Shown here piece by piece: positions 55,217-63,816 of a stretch of DNA of 64,000 nt. The stretch lies in NCBI RefSeq assembly GCF_902726645.1, contig NZ_CACVAO010000001.1, positions 682,001 to 746,000 on the forward strand, written 5' to 3'. Below the pieces are notes generated by a model. That model was not told the DNA's origin, searched no databases, and saw only the letters and a list, made by a program, of their open reading frames with translations. The stretch is from Halobacillus ihumii (GTDB taxonomy: Bacteria; Bacillota; Bacilli; Bacillales; Halobacillaceae). Position numbers and translations under genes: made by a program. Position 1 is the stretch's first letter, and each line of letters opens with the position of its first letter.

Positions 55217-55738
55217 CTAATCTTCATCTTGTTCCTGTTCAAATTCGATCACTTCACCAGTTTGCCCATGAACCTTAACTTCGTATTCATTGTTTCCATC
55301 CTTAAATTCAAAGTCATAATGCCCATCGTCTAATTCAGCTTCTACCATTTCACCTTCAGCCTCTTTTTTGGCAATGGCTGTCGCCTCATTCATAGACAAT
55401 TTGACGTTAGCGTTAGCTTCATTTTCCGACTCATCATCCCTGTCATCATCGCGATCAACCTCAATAACTTTCCCCGTCTCCGCATCTACCTCTACATCTG
55501 TTTCCTTACCTTTTTCCCCTTTAACTTGAACATCATAAATTCGTTGTCCGTCATCGGTCTCCATTTCTATTTTTTCGGTCGTGCCATTGACTTCTTTTTC
55601 AACAATTTGCTTTGCTTCACCTTTCGTTATTGGCGTCTTTTGACTAGACGTATCCGTCCCTGTCGCAGCGGCCACTCCAATTGCTCCACCTAGAACCACA
55701 ACTCCAGCAACACCAACAGTCATTAATTTTCTTTTCAC
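55217..55738 (-). CDS. Secreted PepSY-domain protein (two PepSY)
   Basis: 173 residues: signal peptide or anchor (about 1-25), then two PepSY domains (about 36-95 and 115-168), each with the pattern of a helix (GEAKQIVEKEV; NEATAIAKKEA) followed by strands and ETGKVIEV or QTGEVIEF. Very acidic, with a run of Asp in between. PepSY domains are thought to restrain extracellular proteases or sense the envelope. GTG start with AAGGAGGAG. Close behind a gene of the same type and the kinase. Confidence 0.85.
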   Translation of the reverse strand: MKRKLMTVGVAGVVVLGGAIGVAAATGTDTSSQKTPITKGEAKQIVEKEVNGTTEKIEMETDDGQRIYDVQVKGEKGKETDVEVDAETGKVIEVDRDDDRDDESENEANANVKLSMNEATAIAKKEAEGEMVEAELDDGHYDFEFKDGNNEYEVKVHGQTGEVIEFEQEQDED

Positions 55739-55888
55739 TTCTTAACTCCTCCTTTATTTAAGTTCTACTCTCAATATAGACAAGAAAAGTGAGTGATCCC
55801 TTAGAATAAAATGAGAATTTCATGAGAAATGTATGTTCTATTTGTAAATCCATCATCTTAAAGCTAATAAAAACCAGAAACACTTTTT

Positions 55889-56596
55889 CTAATCGTCCCA
55901 GCTCAACTTGATCTCGCCGGTAATTGCATTAATTTGCACCGTCGCTTCCGTCTCCTCTCCATTCTCAATATCGATTAGGTAAAAAAACTGACCATTCTCT
56001 TCCTCATATTCGACATCCTCAATAGTTCCTGAAACTTGTTTCAGTGCAAGTTTCTGAGCTTGTTCTTCCGTAATCGGCGGGTTAGTCCCTTGCGGTTTAC
56101 CTTCCTGACTAGTATTCTGATCATTGTCCGTAACCGACTTTTCTTGAATCACGTCGCCCGTTTCAGTCATAATCAGTTTCACTTTTTTATCTTCAAGCTT
56201 TATCTCCACTTCATACTGTAATTGATTCCCGTCTTTTCTTTCTTTCAGGGAGGTGATTTTACCACTGTATTCCTGCTCTACCTGTTTTCTAATTTTAGAC
56301 TCGGTTGATTCCGGCTGCTTCGTTGTTAAACGTTCCATGTCATTAATCTTACTCGTCGATTTATCTACTTGTATTTGATATTCTCCCGTGTCTCGTTCAA
56401 TTGTGAAAATAAACTCATCATGTATTTCATCGATTTGAACGATTTTCCCACTGTACTGATTTTTAATCAGCTTTTTCGCATCACCTATAGATAGAGGCTC
56501 TGCGGACGTGACGCTTTGAACAATCTGCCACATGAGTACAATTAAAAGAATAAGCACTCCAAGAGAAAGCAGAATTCTCGTTACCTTCCTATTCAC
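55889..56596 (-). CDS. Membrane-anchored PepSY protein (three PepSY)
   Basis: One N-terminal membrane segment (about 8-27), then three PepSY-type repeats (about 36-85, 90-145, 165-232): GDAKKLIKNQYSGKI, SKIRKQVEQEYSGKI, AQKLALKQVSGTI. The GTG at 56596 is 7 bases after GGAGG and is preferred to the ATG 6 bases earlier. It lies between the sensor kinase and the second PepSY gene, and may feed signals to the sensor. Confidence 0.82.
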   Translation of the reverse strand: MNRKVTRILLSLGVLILLIVLMWQIVQSVTSAEPLSIGDAKKLIKNQYSGKIVQIDEIHDEFIFTIERDTGEYQIQVDKSTSKINDMERLTTKQPESTESKIRKQVEQEYSGKITSLKERKDGNQLQYEVEIKLEDKKVKLIMTETGDVIQEKSVTDNDQNTSQEGKPQGTNPPITEEQAQKLALKQVSGTIEDVEYEEENGQFFYLIDIENGEETEATVQINAITGEIKLSWDD

Positions 56597-56650
56597 AGTC
56601 ATGCCTCCCCATCCGTTTTACTGCTTACTATACAAGAATAAAATGAGAAA

Positions 56651-58003
56651 TCACTGAGAAAGAGGAAGTTTGATTATCGCCTGCGTCCCTGCCCTCTCCT
56701 CACTGTGCAATAGTAGTTCCGCATCCATCACTCGTGCCAAATCCTCAGCAAGGGCCAGACCCAATCCAAAGCCTCCAGACTTTCTAGTACGAGCTTTGTC
56801 CACTCGATAAAAACGTTCAAATACTCTTTCCAGATCTTCTTGGCTCATACCAATTCCCTGATCGATGATATGAATATGAGCCCATCCCTCTTTCCTAAAG
56901 GCGTCTACTTGAATCTCTTTCTCACTGTACTTTCTTGCATTATCCATAAAAATATAGAGAAGCTGCTTCAACTTCTGTGCATCCGCTAACACGCTCAAAC
57001 CTTCCTCGACGGATACTCCCACACGTCGCTTATACGCTTTCTCAAATGCACGCATACTTTCTTGTAAAAAAGTACTCAGTTCGATTTCCGTTAAGTCTAC
57101 ATTCCAATACTCATCATGTTTAGCTAACAACAGAAGCTGTTGCGTTAAATTCTTCATGCGAACCGCTTCTGAATGAATGGCTTCGACTGATTCATCAAAA
57201 AGTGCTTCATCGTTTCTCCCCCGACGCTCCAGGAGACTGGAATACGATTCAATAACCGTTAAAGGAGTCTTTAATTCGTGGGAGGCATTCGAAACAAATT
57301 GTTCCTGCTTTTCATAATTTGCTTGTAATAAAGTAATCATTTCATTGAATGTTTCTCCCATTACATACAATTCATCTTTGGATTTCTCTGGAAGTTCCAG
57401 CTGTTTAAAGCGTCCACTTTCCCGAATGTCTTGCATCGTACTCGTCATAGAAGTGATGGGGTGTGTAATCAAGTTACTCAAAAACCTTGCTGATATAAAC
57501 AGTGGAATGATCGCAATCAGGGTGACAACGATGAGAACAATTTGTAGTACATGTAAATTCTGGTCTGTTGTTTCCAGGCTTTCGATCACCTGCAAGGCAG
57601 CCACTTCTCCATTAATCAATATAATGGGAACCGAAACCAATGCATGCTTAGTACCCTGATATTCAGTAGTCCTTGTGACCTCTTCGGAATAAAACGGAAC
57701 AGAGACATCACGAAGGTCGCTATTGCCTGAAGAGGCCGCAGCAGACTTTACTGCTCCATCCTGCATAACGATTTTCACAAATCCATTAACAGGTACATAT
57801 GCTCGTAAAAGCTCAGCAATTGGTACACTGGATTGATTATCATTCAAAGTTGCAACAATATTCTCTGCTTCCGCCTCAGTCTGTTCTAATTCACTCGTAA
57901 ACATCATCCGGCTAAAAGTAAAATAAACAGCTGTGTTAATCAAAACGAGCAGGACTACAAACAAGACTGTTGTGTACAAATGAATTTTATTTCTTAACTT
58001 CAT
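56651..58003 (-). CDS. Sensor histidine kinase (HAMP, OmpR-type partner)
   Basis: 450 residues: two transmembrane segments (about 11-32 and 153-175) framing an external sensor, a HAMP domain, a HisKA dimerisation region with SHELKTP (His242), and an HATPase with N box (FMDNARKYS), DQGIGM and GGFGLGLALA. Its ATG overlaps the response regulator stop (ATGA). The external part should sense an envelope signal; PepSY neighbours suggest protein or cell wall stress. Confidence 0.93.
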   Translation of the reverse strand: MKLRNKIHLYTTVLFVVLLVLINTAVYFTFSRMMFTSELEQTEAEAENIVATLNDNQSSVPIAELLRAYVPVNGFVKIVMQDGAVKSAAASSGNSDLRDVSVPFYSEEVTRTTEYQGTKHALVSVPIILINGEVAALQVIESLETTDQNLHVLQIVLIVVTLIAIIPLFISARFLSNLITHPITSMTSTMQDIRESGRFKQLELPEKSKDELYVMGETFNEMITLLQANYEKQEQFVSNASHELKTPLTVIESYSSLLERRGRNDEALFDESVEAIHSEAVRMKNLTQQLLLLAKHDEYWNVDLTEIELSTFLQESMRAFEKAYKRRVGVSVEEGLSVLADAQKLKQLLYIFMDNARKYSEKEIQVDAFRKEGWAHIHIIDQGIGMSQEDLERVFERFYRVDKARTRKSGGFGLGLALAEDLARVMDAELLLHSEERAGTQAIIKLPLSQ

Positions 58004-58695
58004 CGCGGATCCTTCAATACGTACCCAACTCCGCGAACCGTTTGAATTAACGCAGGGTCATACTTTTTGTCCATCTTATTTCGTATGTAACGAATGTACA
58101 CATCCACAACATTCGTGTCCCCATAATAATCATAGCCCCAAACGGCATCGAGGATTTGTTCGCGATTCAACACCTGACGTTTATTTTTCATTAAGTAGGC
58201 AAGCAGATTGAATTCTTTAGGAGTAAGTTCTATAGAGTGGCCATCCCTTATGACTTCATGTGTCTGTTCATTAAGACGTAAATCCGCTGCTTGGATCCAA
58301 CCTGCTTTACCATCACCTGCGGTTGAAGCATGAGTTCTTAATACTGCACGTACTCTTGCCAGAAGTTCCTCTATTTGAAAAGGTTTTGTTATATAATCGT
58401 TCGCTCCCAGATCAAGTCCCGATACCTTATCTTCAACGGAATCCTTGGCTGTCAACATAATCACGGCGATTTGTTGATCATCAGAACGAATTCTTCGTAA
58501 TAGTTCTATTCCACTTATCCCTGGCAGCATAATATCGAGAAGTAGCAAATCCCAATGTCCCTCACGATATTTTTGCAGCCCTTCCATTCCGTCAAAAGCT
58601 TTTACCACTTCATATCCCTCATAAGTCAGTTCAAGCTCAAGTACTCGGGCAATTTTCTCTTCATCTTCAACGATCAATATCCTTGCTTTTTCCAA
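58000..58695 (-). CDS. OmpR-family response regulator
   Basis: 231 residues: receiver domain with acidic pocket at VEDEE, phospho-acceptor Asp54 in LLLDIMLPG and Lys in TKPF; then a winged-helix DNA-binding domain (LTPKEFNLLAYL...VDVYIRYIRNKMD). Pairs with the overlapping kinase. TTG start 6 bases after GGAGGGGGAG. Confidence 0.93.
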   Translation of the reverse strand: MEKARILIVEDEEKIARVLELELTYEGYEVVKAFDGMEGLQKYREGHWDLLLLDIMLPGISGIELLRRIRSDDQQIAVIMLTAKDSVEDKVSGLDLGANDYITKPFQIEELLARVRAVLRTHASTAGDGKAGWIQAADLRLNEQTHEVIRDGHSIELTPKEFNLLAYLMKNKRQVLNREQILDAVWGYDYYGDTNVVDVYIRYIRNKMDKKYDPALIQTVRGVGYVLKDPR

Positions 58696-58756
58696 GTTTT
58701 CTCCCCCTCCTCAGCTATATGATTACCGCCATTCTAGCACATTTTTATTAAAAAAA

Positions 58757-58783
58757 GCTCACCGCCTTCATTTAGGGGTGAGC
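58757..58783 (-). terminator. Terminator of yozQ
   Basis: GCTCACC pairs with GGTGAGC (plus wobble) over a 13-base loop, then TTTTTTT on the minus strand. Confidence 0.87.
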
Positions 58784-58792
58784 GTGTTGAGA

Positions 58793-59014
58793 TTATTCAT
58801 GTTTATTAGAAATGTCTTTTCCTTTATGACTGACAAGACGTCCATTTTCATCAACTTGATCAATCTTAGCATCGTGCGTACCTTCCGTTAACGTATCCGA
58901 TACTTGCTCGTGTGTGGTGGCAAGCCCCTGCGAAGTATCATCCCTTCGTTCATAATCGGCTGATTCATAACGACGGTCACCAATTGATTTCGATTTCTTA
59001 TTTTGTTCACTCAT
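58793..59014 (-). CDS. yozQ: YozQ family small hydrophilic protein (DUF4025)
   Basis: 73 residues, very hydrophilic. The DYERRDDTSQGLATTHEQVSDT motif is that of YozQ/DUF4025 and similar spore or stress small proteins. Function unknown. The ATG at 59014 is 6 bases after GAGGAGG; the frame is open further upstream without a ribosome site. Confidence 0.83.
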   Translation of the reverse strand: MSEQNKKSKSIGDRRYESADYERRDDTSQGLATTHEQVSDTLTEGTHDAKIDQVDENGRLVSHKGKDISNKHE

Positions 59015-59122
59015 ACAATACCTCCTCGTCTTCAGTCCTAGCATTCGCAAATTGAAAAAGAATAACCATCTATTCTCCTGCAAACAATAGATATTACAGA
59101 AGTAAGAAAAGGAGTCTATACG

Positions 59123-60259
59123 ATGAAGGCTGTGACTTATCAAGGAATCAAAGATGTCAAAGTAAAAGAAGTTCCGAACGCCTCTCTCCAAAAGAAAGAC
59201 GATATTTTAGTAAGGATTACCAATACGGCAATATGCGGTTCCGATTTACACCTGGTCCACGGGATGATTCCGCACACTCCGGAAGACTATATAATCGGTC
59301 ATGAACCAATGGGAATTGTTGAGGAAGTCGGGCCAGAAGTCACAAGGGTAAAAAAAGGAGACCGAGTCATCGTCCCCTTTAACGTATCCTGCGGGGAATG
59401 TATGTACTGTAAAATGGACCTGGAAAGTCAATGTGACCGTTCCAATGACTTTGGCGAAGCAGGGGCATACTTTGGTTATTCAGAAACGTACGGCGGATTT
59501 CCCGGCGGTCAAGCCGAACTGCTTCGCGTTCCTTATGGAAACTTCACCCCATTTGTCGTACCAGAAGATGCTGAGCTAGAAGATGAACAACTGCTTTTCC
59601 TATCTGATATTGTCCCAACTGCATACTGGGGGATCGAACAGGCAGAAGTCAAGAGGGATGATACAGTTGTCATCCTAGGGTGCGGTCCTGTTGGATTGCT
59701 AGCCCAAAAATTCGCCTGGATGAAAGGCGCCAAACGAGTAATTGCAATTGATTATGTCGGTTATCGGCTGGAGCATGCAAGGCGAACAAATAAAGTTGAG
59801 GTCTTTGATTTCTCTAAAGAAAAGGACCTTGGTTCACACATTAAAGAAATCACGGGCGGAGGTGCTGATGCTGTAGTTGATTGCGTCGGTATGGATGGTA
59901 AGAAAAATGTTGCGGAAATGATTGAAAGTGCCTTAAAACTTCAAGGTGGAGCAATGGGAGCGATTCAACTAGCCAGTAAAGTGGTTAGAAAAGGTGGAAC
60001 GGTAAGCCTTGTAGGAGTGTATGGAACTCGATATAATCAATTCCCGCTCGGTGACTTTTTTTCGAGGAATATTACGTTAAAAATGGGACAGGCACCGGTC
60101 ATCCACTTTATGCCTAAATTGTACAAGATGATTAAAAATGAGGAATTTGATCCAACAGATATCATTACACATAGACTGCCACTTGATAAAGCTGAACATG
60201 GTTATGATATTTTTGATGAAAAGCATGACGATTGTATAAAAGTTATCTTAACACCATAA
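59123..60259 (+). CDS. adhB: Zinc-dependent alcohol/formaldehyde dehydrogenase-type oxidoreductase (AdhB)
   Basis: 378 residues, medium-chain zinc dehydrogenase resembling glutathione-independent formaldehyde dehydrogenase and B. subtilis AdhB. Catalytic zinc: CGSD (Cys38) and GHE motif; structural zinc: four cysteines in CGECMYCKMDLESQC (about 93-107). NAD site GCGPVGLLAQ (about 191-200). AAGGAG ribosome site. May detoxify aldehydes. Confidence 0.87.
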   Translation: MKAVTYQGIKDVKVKEVPNASLQKKDDILVRITNTAICGSDLHLVHGMIPHTPEDYIIGHEPMGIVEEVGPEVTRVKKGDRVIVPFNVSCGECMYCKMDLESQCDRSNDFGEAGAYFGYSETYGGFPGGQAELLRVPYGNFTPFVVPEDAELEDEQLLFLSDIVPTAYWGIEQAEVKRDDTVVILGCGPVGLLAQKFAWMKGAKRVIAIDYVGYRLEHARRTNKVEVFDFSKEKDLGSHIKEITGGGADAVVDCVGMDGKKNVAEMIESALKLQGGAMGAIQLASKVVRKGGTVSLVGVYGTRYNQFPLGDFFSRNITLKMGQAPVIHFMPKLYKMIKNEEFDPTDIITHRLPLDKAEHGYDIFDEKHDDCIKVILTP

Positions 60260-60309
60260 ATGGATAACCGTTAAGTAAGAGTTTATACTAAACTATGGAG
60301 GTGTAAGGC

Positions 60310-60444
60310 ATGAGCAAAAAGAGCAATTCCGAGAAAAGAAAAGTTCCGCCAACTGTTAACAAACAAGGTCTAACAGAAGATGTTGCTGACCAGCAGCCAG
60401 ATTCTCAGTTAGAACAACGTACCAAAAGGAGAAATACTAAATAA
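60310..60444 (+). CDS. Small hydrophilic protein of unknown function
   Basis: A 44-residue, strongly basic frame (MSKKSNSEKRKVPPTV..., ending in KRRNTK) with GGAGGTG 8 bases before its ATG and a terminator at its end. I do not recognise it. Composition is like small acid-soluble or stress peptides of bacilli. It lies directly downstream of adhB. Confidence 0.65.
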   Translation: MSKKSNSEKRKVPPTVNKQGLTEDVADQQPDSQLEQRTKRRNTK

Positions 60445-60445
60445 G

Positions 60446-60474
60446 AAAAAGCTGACTGCCTTAGTCAGCTTTTT
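60446..60474. terminator. Terminator shared by the small ORF and hpaB
   Basis: AAAAAGCTGACT pairs perfectly with AGTCAGCTTTTT over 5 bases. The stop codon of the convergent hpaB is inside it. Confidence 0.9.
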
Positions 60475-61907
60475 CCTTTTTCCAGCATCTCTTTCACGAA
60501 TGCGGTATACCTATCTGTCGGATAGGATTGATATATGATTTGGGATAATCTGATTGGGTCACCAAAAAAGAACTTCTCATATAACGATTGCCTTGATCCA
60601 AACGAACTCATACAAAGATCAAAGGCTAACGTAAAAAGCTGAACACGATCGCGTCCCTTCACTTCAAACCCCTGCAAATAATGATCTAGTTCGCTGCCAA
60701 TGCTGGAGTGAAATTGGGATTCTTCCATCAGCGTAACCATTCCGCTGGCACCAAGCAATTGAATAATTTCTGTAAACCTTGGATAAGTTTCCTGAAATTG
60801 GTTCACTGCTACATAGAGCGGAATTTTATCTGGAATCATTACTCCTTCTGCATTAAGACTCGCATTTATCTCCGAAGCTATAAGCAGCGCCTTTGAGGAT
60901 TCAAGCCCTTTCACGATTTCTGCCACTTTGCTTTGTACATGCTGATATTCACTAATATTAATCGTGTCGACAATCATCTTGGCAAGGCCGAGAATAAACT
61001 CCATTTTAATCACTTGGCGAGAAACAATCTGATGAAGGGTAAACGGGACAAAATTACCTTTTAAATAAAAGTCATTTGCAACCTTCACATCATCGTAAAA
61101 GAAGACCCGTTCCCACGGCACTAACACATCATCAAAAATAACAACTGTGTCCATCTCTTCAAACCTTGAGCTAAGTGGAGCATTAAAGGACGAAGCATCT
61201 TTCACAAAGGAGGGTCGGCAAGCGAACTTTAGCCCATCTGTATCACTTGGAATTGAAAAGGCAAAGGCATGGGATTTATCTTGCACCCCCGGCGCTGAGA
61301 ATACGATGATTTCATCCGTTATCCCTCCCTGAGTTGCGAGTAATTTTGCTCCTCTCACAACAATTCCTTCTTCGATTCGCCTCACCACTCTCGCGTTCGT
61401 TTGGTCTTCATCTAAGAAAGATAGTTGCGAACGGTTATTCTGGGGATTTACAAAAGTGTGAGTAAAAGAGAGGTCCTGTGAACGAGCATATTCATAGAAC
61501 TGTTCTAAATGTTCCGGGAAACAGTTAGGTTTATCCTTTAATAAATGAACAGAGCTCGCAAAGGCAGCTAACACTGTATTCATATAATCAGGACTTCTAC
61601 CCATTAATCCAGCTGAATGACGCGCCCAAACTTGCACCATTTTTCGGCGTCGCTCAAGGTCTGGTTTAGAAGCTGGGATTAAATAGGACATCCCCATTAG
61701 CTCTTTATTCTTTTGAGGAGTGTATGTCATGACCTCTTTTAATTTCTCTATGTGCTGTAAATCATATAATTCAGCTTGACTTTGCACGACTCCCTGAAAT
61801 GCAGGATGTTCAGAAATCCTCCCCTTCACCTTATCTCCCTCAATCCACACTTCTGTATCTAATCGATCAATCCCTTCCTTATATTGTTTCCCTGTGCGCA
61901 CCACCAT
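60465..61907 (-). CDS. 4-hydroxyphenylacetate 3-monooxygenase oxygenase-type (HpaB family, YoaI-like)
   Basis: 480 residues of the HpaB/acyl-CoA dehydrogenase-like flavin oxygenase family. RGAKLLATQGGITDEIIVFS, PWERVFFYDD and QVIKMEFILGLAKM are conserved segments near the flavin pocket. Normally needs a flavin reductase (HpaC), which is not adjacent. Substrate is probably an aromatic acid but not certain. The ATG at 61907 follows GGAGTGAG. Confidence 0.85.
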   Translation of the reverse strand: MVVRTGKQYKEGIDRLDTEVWIEGDKVKGRISEHPAFQGVVQSQAELYDLQHIEKLKEVMTYTPQKNKELMGMSYLIPASKPDLERRRKMVQVWARHSAGLMGRSPDYMNTVLAAFASSVHLLKDKPNCFPEHLEQFYEYARSQDLSFTHTFVNPQNNRSQLSFLDEDQTNARVVRRIEEGIVVRGAKLLATQGGITDEIIVFSAPGVQDKSHAFAFSIPSDTDGLKFACRPSFVKDASSFNAPLSSRFEEMDTVVIFDDVLVPWERVFFYDDVKVANDFYLKGNFVPFTLHQIVSRQVIKMEFILGLAKMIVDTINISEYQHVQSKVAEIVKGLESSKALLIASEINASLNAEGVMIPDKIPLYVAVNQFQETYPRFTEIIQLLGASGMVTLMEESQFHSSIGSELDHYLQGFEVKGRDRVQLFTLAFDLCMSSFGSRQSLYEKFFFGDPIRLSQIIYQSYPTDRYTAFVKEMLEKGKS

Positions 61908-62011
61908 GTTCTCACTCCTGTCATTTGATTCCAATAATTCTAGTGCATAGTTTATGATGGAAATGACGGAGTGTGTCTGAGTGGTGACCGCCTCTTACAA
62001 CGGGCACTCGT

Positions 62012-63307
62012 TCAGGACTGTGTTATACCTTCATTTTGAAATTGTTCGGTTTCTGTTGAGCCTTTCAATGCAGTAGTGGACGAAGTACCTCCGGTGATCA
62101 CTTGTGCTACCTCATCAAAATAGCCAGTTCCTACCTCCCGCTGGTGGCGTGTTGCAGAATAACCGTAACTTTCACTGTCAAATTCAGCTTGTTGCAACTC
62201 GGAATAAGCCTCCATACCACGATCTTTATACTGACGGGCAAGTTCAAACATTCCATGGTTGAGGGCGTGGAACCCAGCTAAAGTAACGAATTGGAATTTA
62301 TATCCCATTTCAGCCAGTTTTTCCTGAAAGTGAGCGATGGTCTCTTCATTCAGCTTTTTCTTCCAATTAAAGGATGGTGAACAATTATAAGCTAGCAGTT
62401 TACCAGGGTACTTTGCATGAACCGCCTCTGCAAACTTTCGTGCTTCCTCTAAATTAGGCTCAGATGTCTCGCACCATATTAAATCCGCATAAGGGGCATA
62501 AGATAACCCGCGAGCGATCGCCTGATCAATACCTGCTTTTGTTTTGAAAAATCCTTCGGCAGTACGTTCCCCTGTAATAAACTCATTATCAATAGGATCT
62601 ACATCACTTGTAATTAAATCAGCCGCATTAGCATCTGTCCGTGCAATAATTATGGTAGGTACACCCATTGTATCTGCCGCAAATCGAGCAGAAATCAAAT
62701 TTCGCACCGCTGTTTGTGTCGGCAATAAAACCTTTCCGCCTAGGTGCCCGCATTTTTTCTCTGAGGAAAGCTGATCTTCAAAATGAACGGCAGCCGCTCC
62801 CGCTTCGACCATCCCCTTCATCAGCTCAAATACATTCAATTGCCCCCCGAATCCTGCTTCTGCGTCTGCCACAATTGGGGCAAACCAATCTATGTCATTG
62901 TTTCCCTCCATATGGTGAATTTGGTCTGCCCGCTGCAAGGCCTGATTAATACGCTTAACTACTTGCGGAACACTGTTAGCTGGATACAGGCTTTGATCTG
63001 GATACATCTGTCCGGACAAGTTGGCATCTGCAGCCACTTGCCAACCGCTTAAGTAGATGGCTTTTAATCCTGCTTTGACTTGCTGCATCGCTTGATTTCC
63101 AGTTAGAGCTCCAAGAGCGTGAACATAGTCTTCTTCCTGTAGTAAATTCCAAAGTTTTTTCGACCCTTTTTCCGCTAATGTATATTGAATGTCGATCGAT
63201 CCTCTGAGCCGAAGCACATCCTCGACATTATAAGGCCTTGTAATACCTTCCCATCTATCAGATTGCTCCCATTGCTCCCTTAAAATTTCTGCTCGCTCAT
63301 TTCTCAT
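62012..63307 (-). CDS. aceA: Isocitrate lyase
   Basis: Splits isocitrate into glyoxylate and succinate in the glyoxylate shunt. Signature KKCGH with Cys186 in [30 protein letters not shown] and WCETSEPN are conserved. The ATG at 63307 follows GAGGAGGAAG (431 residues); the longer frame is unlikely. Malate synthase is not in the window. Expected with fatty acid use; the fad genes are 22 kb away. A cluster of palindromes lies upstream. Confidence 0.95.
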   Translation of the reverse strand: MRNERAEILREQWEQSDRWEGITRPYNVEDVLRLRGSIDIQYTLAEKGSKKLWNLLQEEDYVHALGALTGNQAMQQVKAGLKAIYLSGWQVAADANLSGQMYPDQSLYPANSVPQVVKRINQALQRADQIHHMEGNNDIDWFAPIVADAEAGFGGQLNVFELMKGMVEAGAAAVHFEDQLSSEKKCGHLGGKVLLPTQTAVRNLISARFAADTMGVPTIIIARTDANAADLITSDVDPIDNEFITGERTAEGFFKTKAGIDQAIARGLSYAPYADLIWCETSEPNLEEARKFAEAVHAKYPGKLLAYNCSPSFNWKKKLNEETIAHFQEKLAEMGYKFQFVTLAGFHALNHGMFELARQYKDRGMEAYSELQQAEFDSESYGYSATRHQREVGTGYFDEVAQVITGGTSSTTALKGSTETEQFQNEGITQS

Positions 63308-63370
63308 TGCGCTTCCTCCTCGTAATTTCTGCTCACTTAAATTTTCCAGGCAAAGTCTTCTTTCCAATGA

Positions 63371-63747
63371 CTGTTATCAACAGCAATTCTACCCTTACAC
63401 TTATACACCCCCTGTTATATATTAATACAAAAACAGCCTATTATGTTATATAACAACACAACCAAAAAAATTTACTCCTCTTTCTTGGATAGGCAGTGGT
63501 TACACTCCATCATATACGTATAATTGCCGCCCTCCACTTTTGAACCACACTGCGGACAAGTATCTCCTGCATTTCTTCTTGTTTCATTCATTTTCATGTT
63601 AACTCCTCCCTTCTGTATAACAGTTTAATTACTTTGTTTTCTGTTATAAAACAGTCTACGGTGGTTCCCTCAATTTTGCAACCCCTATTTTAGAATTTTT
63701 AAAAAAATTATCAAAAGAATGTCTGAAAGCTTGTTATAACAAGCTTT
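63371..63747. repeat. Cluster of TGTTATA-type palindromes upstream of aceA
   Basis: Several related inverted repeats occur: CTGTTATCAACAG (63371-63383), TGTTATATAACA (63444-63455), CTGTATAACAG (63613-63623), CTGTTATAAAACAG (63641-63654) and a 22-base perfect palindrome with TTGTTATAACAA in its middle (63726-63747). A half site CTGTTATAT is at 63412. They look like sites for one dimeric regulator. Confidence 0.6.
63472..63597 (-). CDS. YhfH-like zinc-ribbon peptide
   Basis: 41 residues with two CxxC pairs (CPQCG and CNHC) about 20 residues apart, the layout of YhfH family zinc-ribbon peptides. GGAGG is 7 bases before the ATG. Function unknown. It lies in the palindrome cluster, divergent from nothing and upstream of aceA. 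Confidence 0.75.
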   Translation of the reverse strand: MKMNETRRNAGDTCPQCGSKVEGGNYTYMMECNHCLSKKEE

Positions 63748-63778
63748 ACTTAATGAATAATTTTTACTTCACTATATA

Positions 63779-63809
63779 AAAAAGACCCGCCCCATCGGGC
63801 AGGTCTTTT
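63779..63809 (-). terminator. Terminator of the aldo/keto reductase gene
   Basis: AAAGACCCGCCCC and GGGCAGGTCTTT pair around a short loop; TTTTTT follows on the minus strand. Confidence 0.87.
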
Positions 63810-63816
63810 ACGCTCA

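Noticed and set aside
63726..63747. Terminator for a gene to the right
   Set aside because: The 22-base palindrome has no loop and no T run, and the neighbouring reductase gene already has its own terminator; it looks like a protein-binding site.
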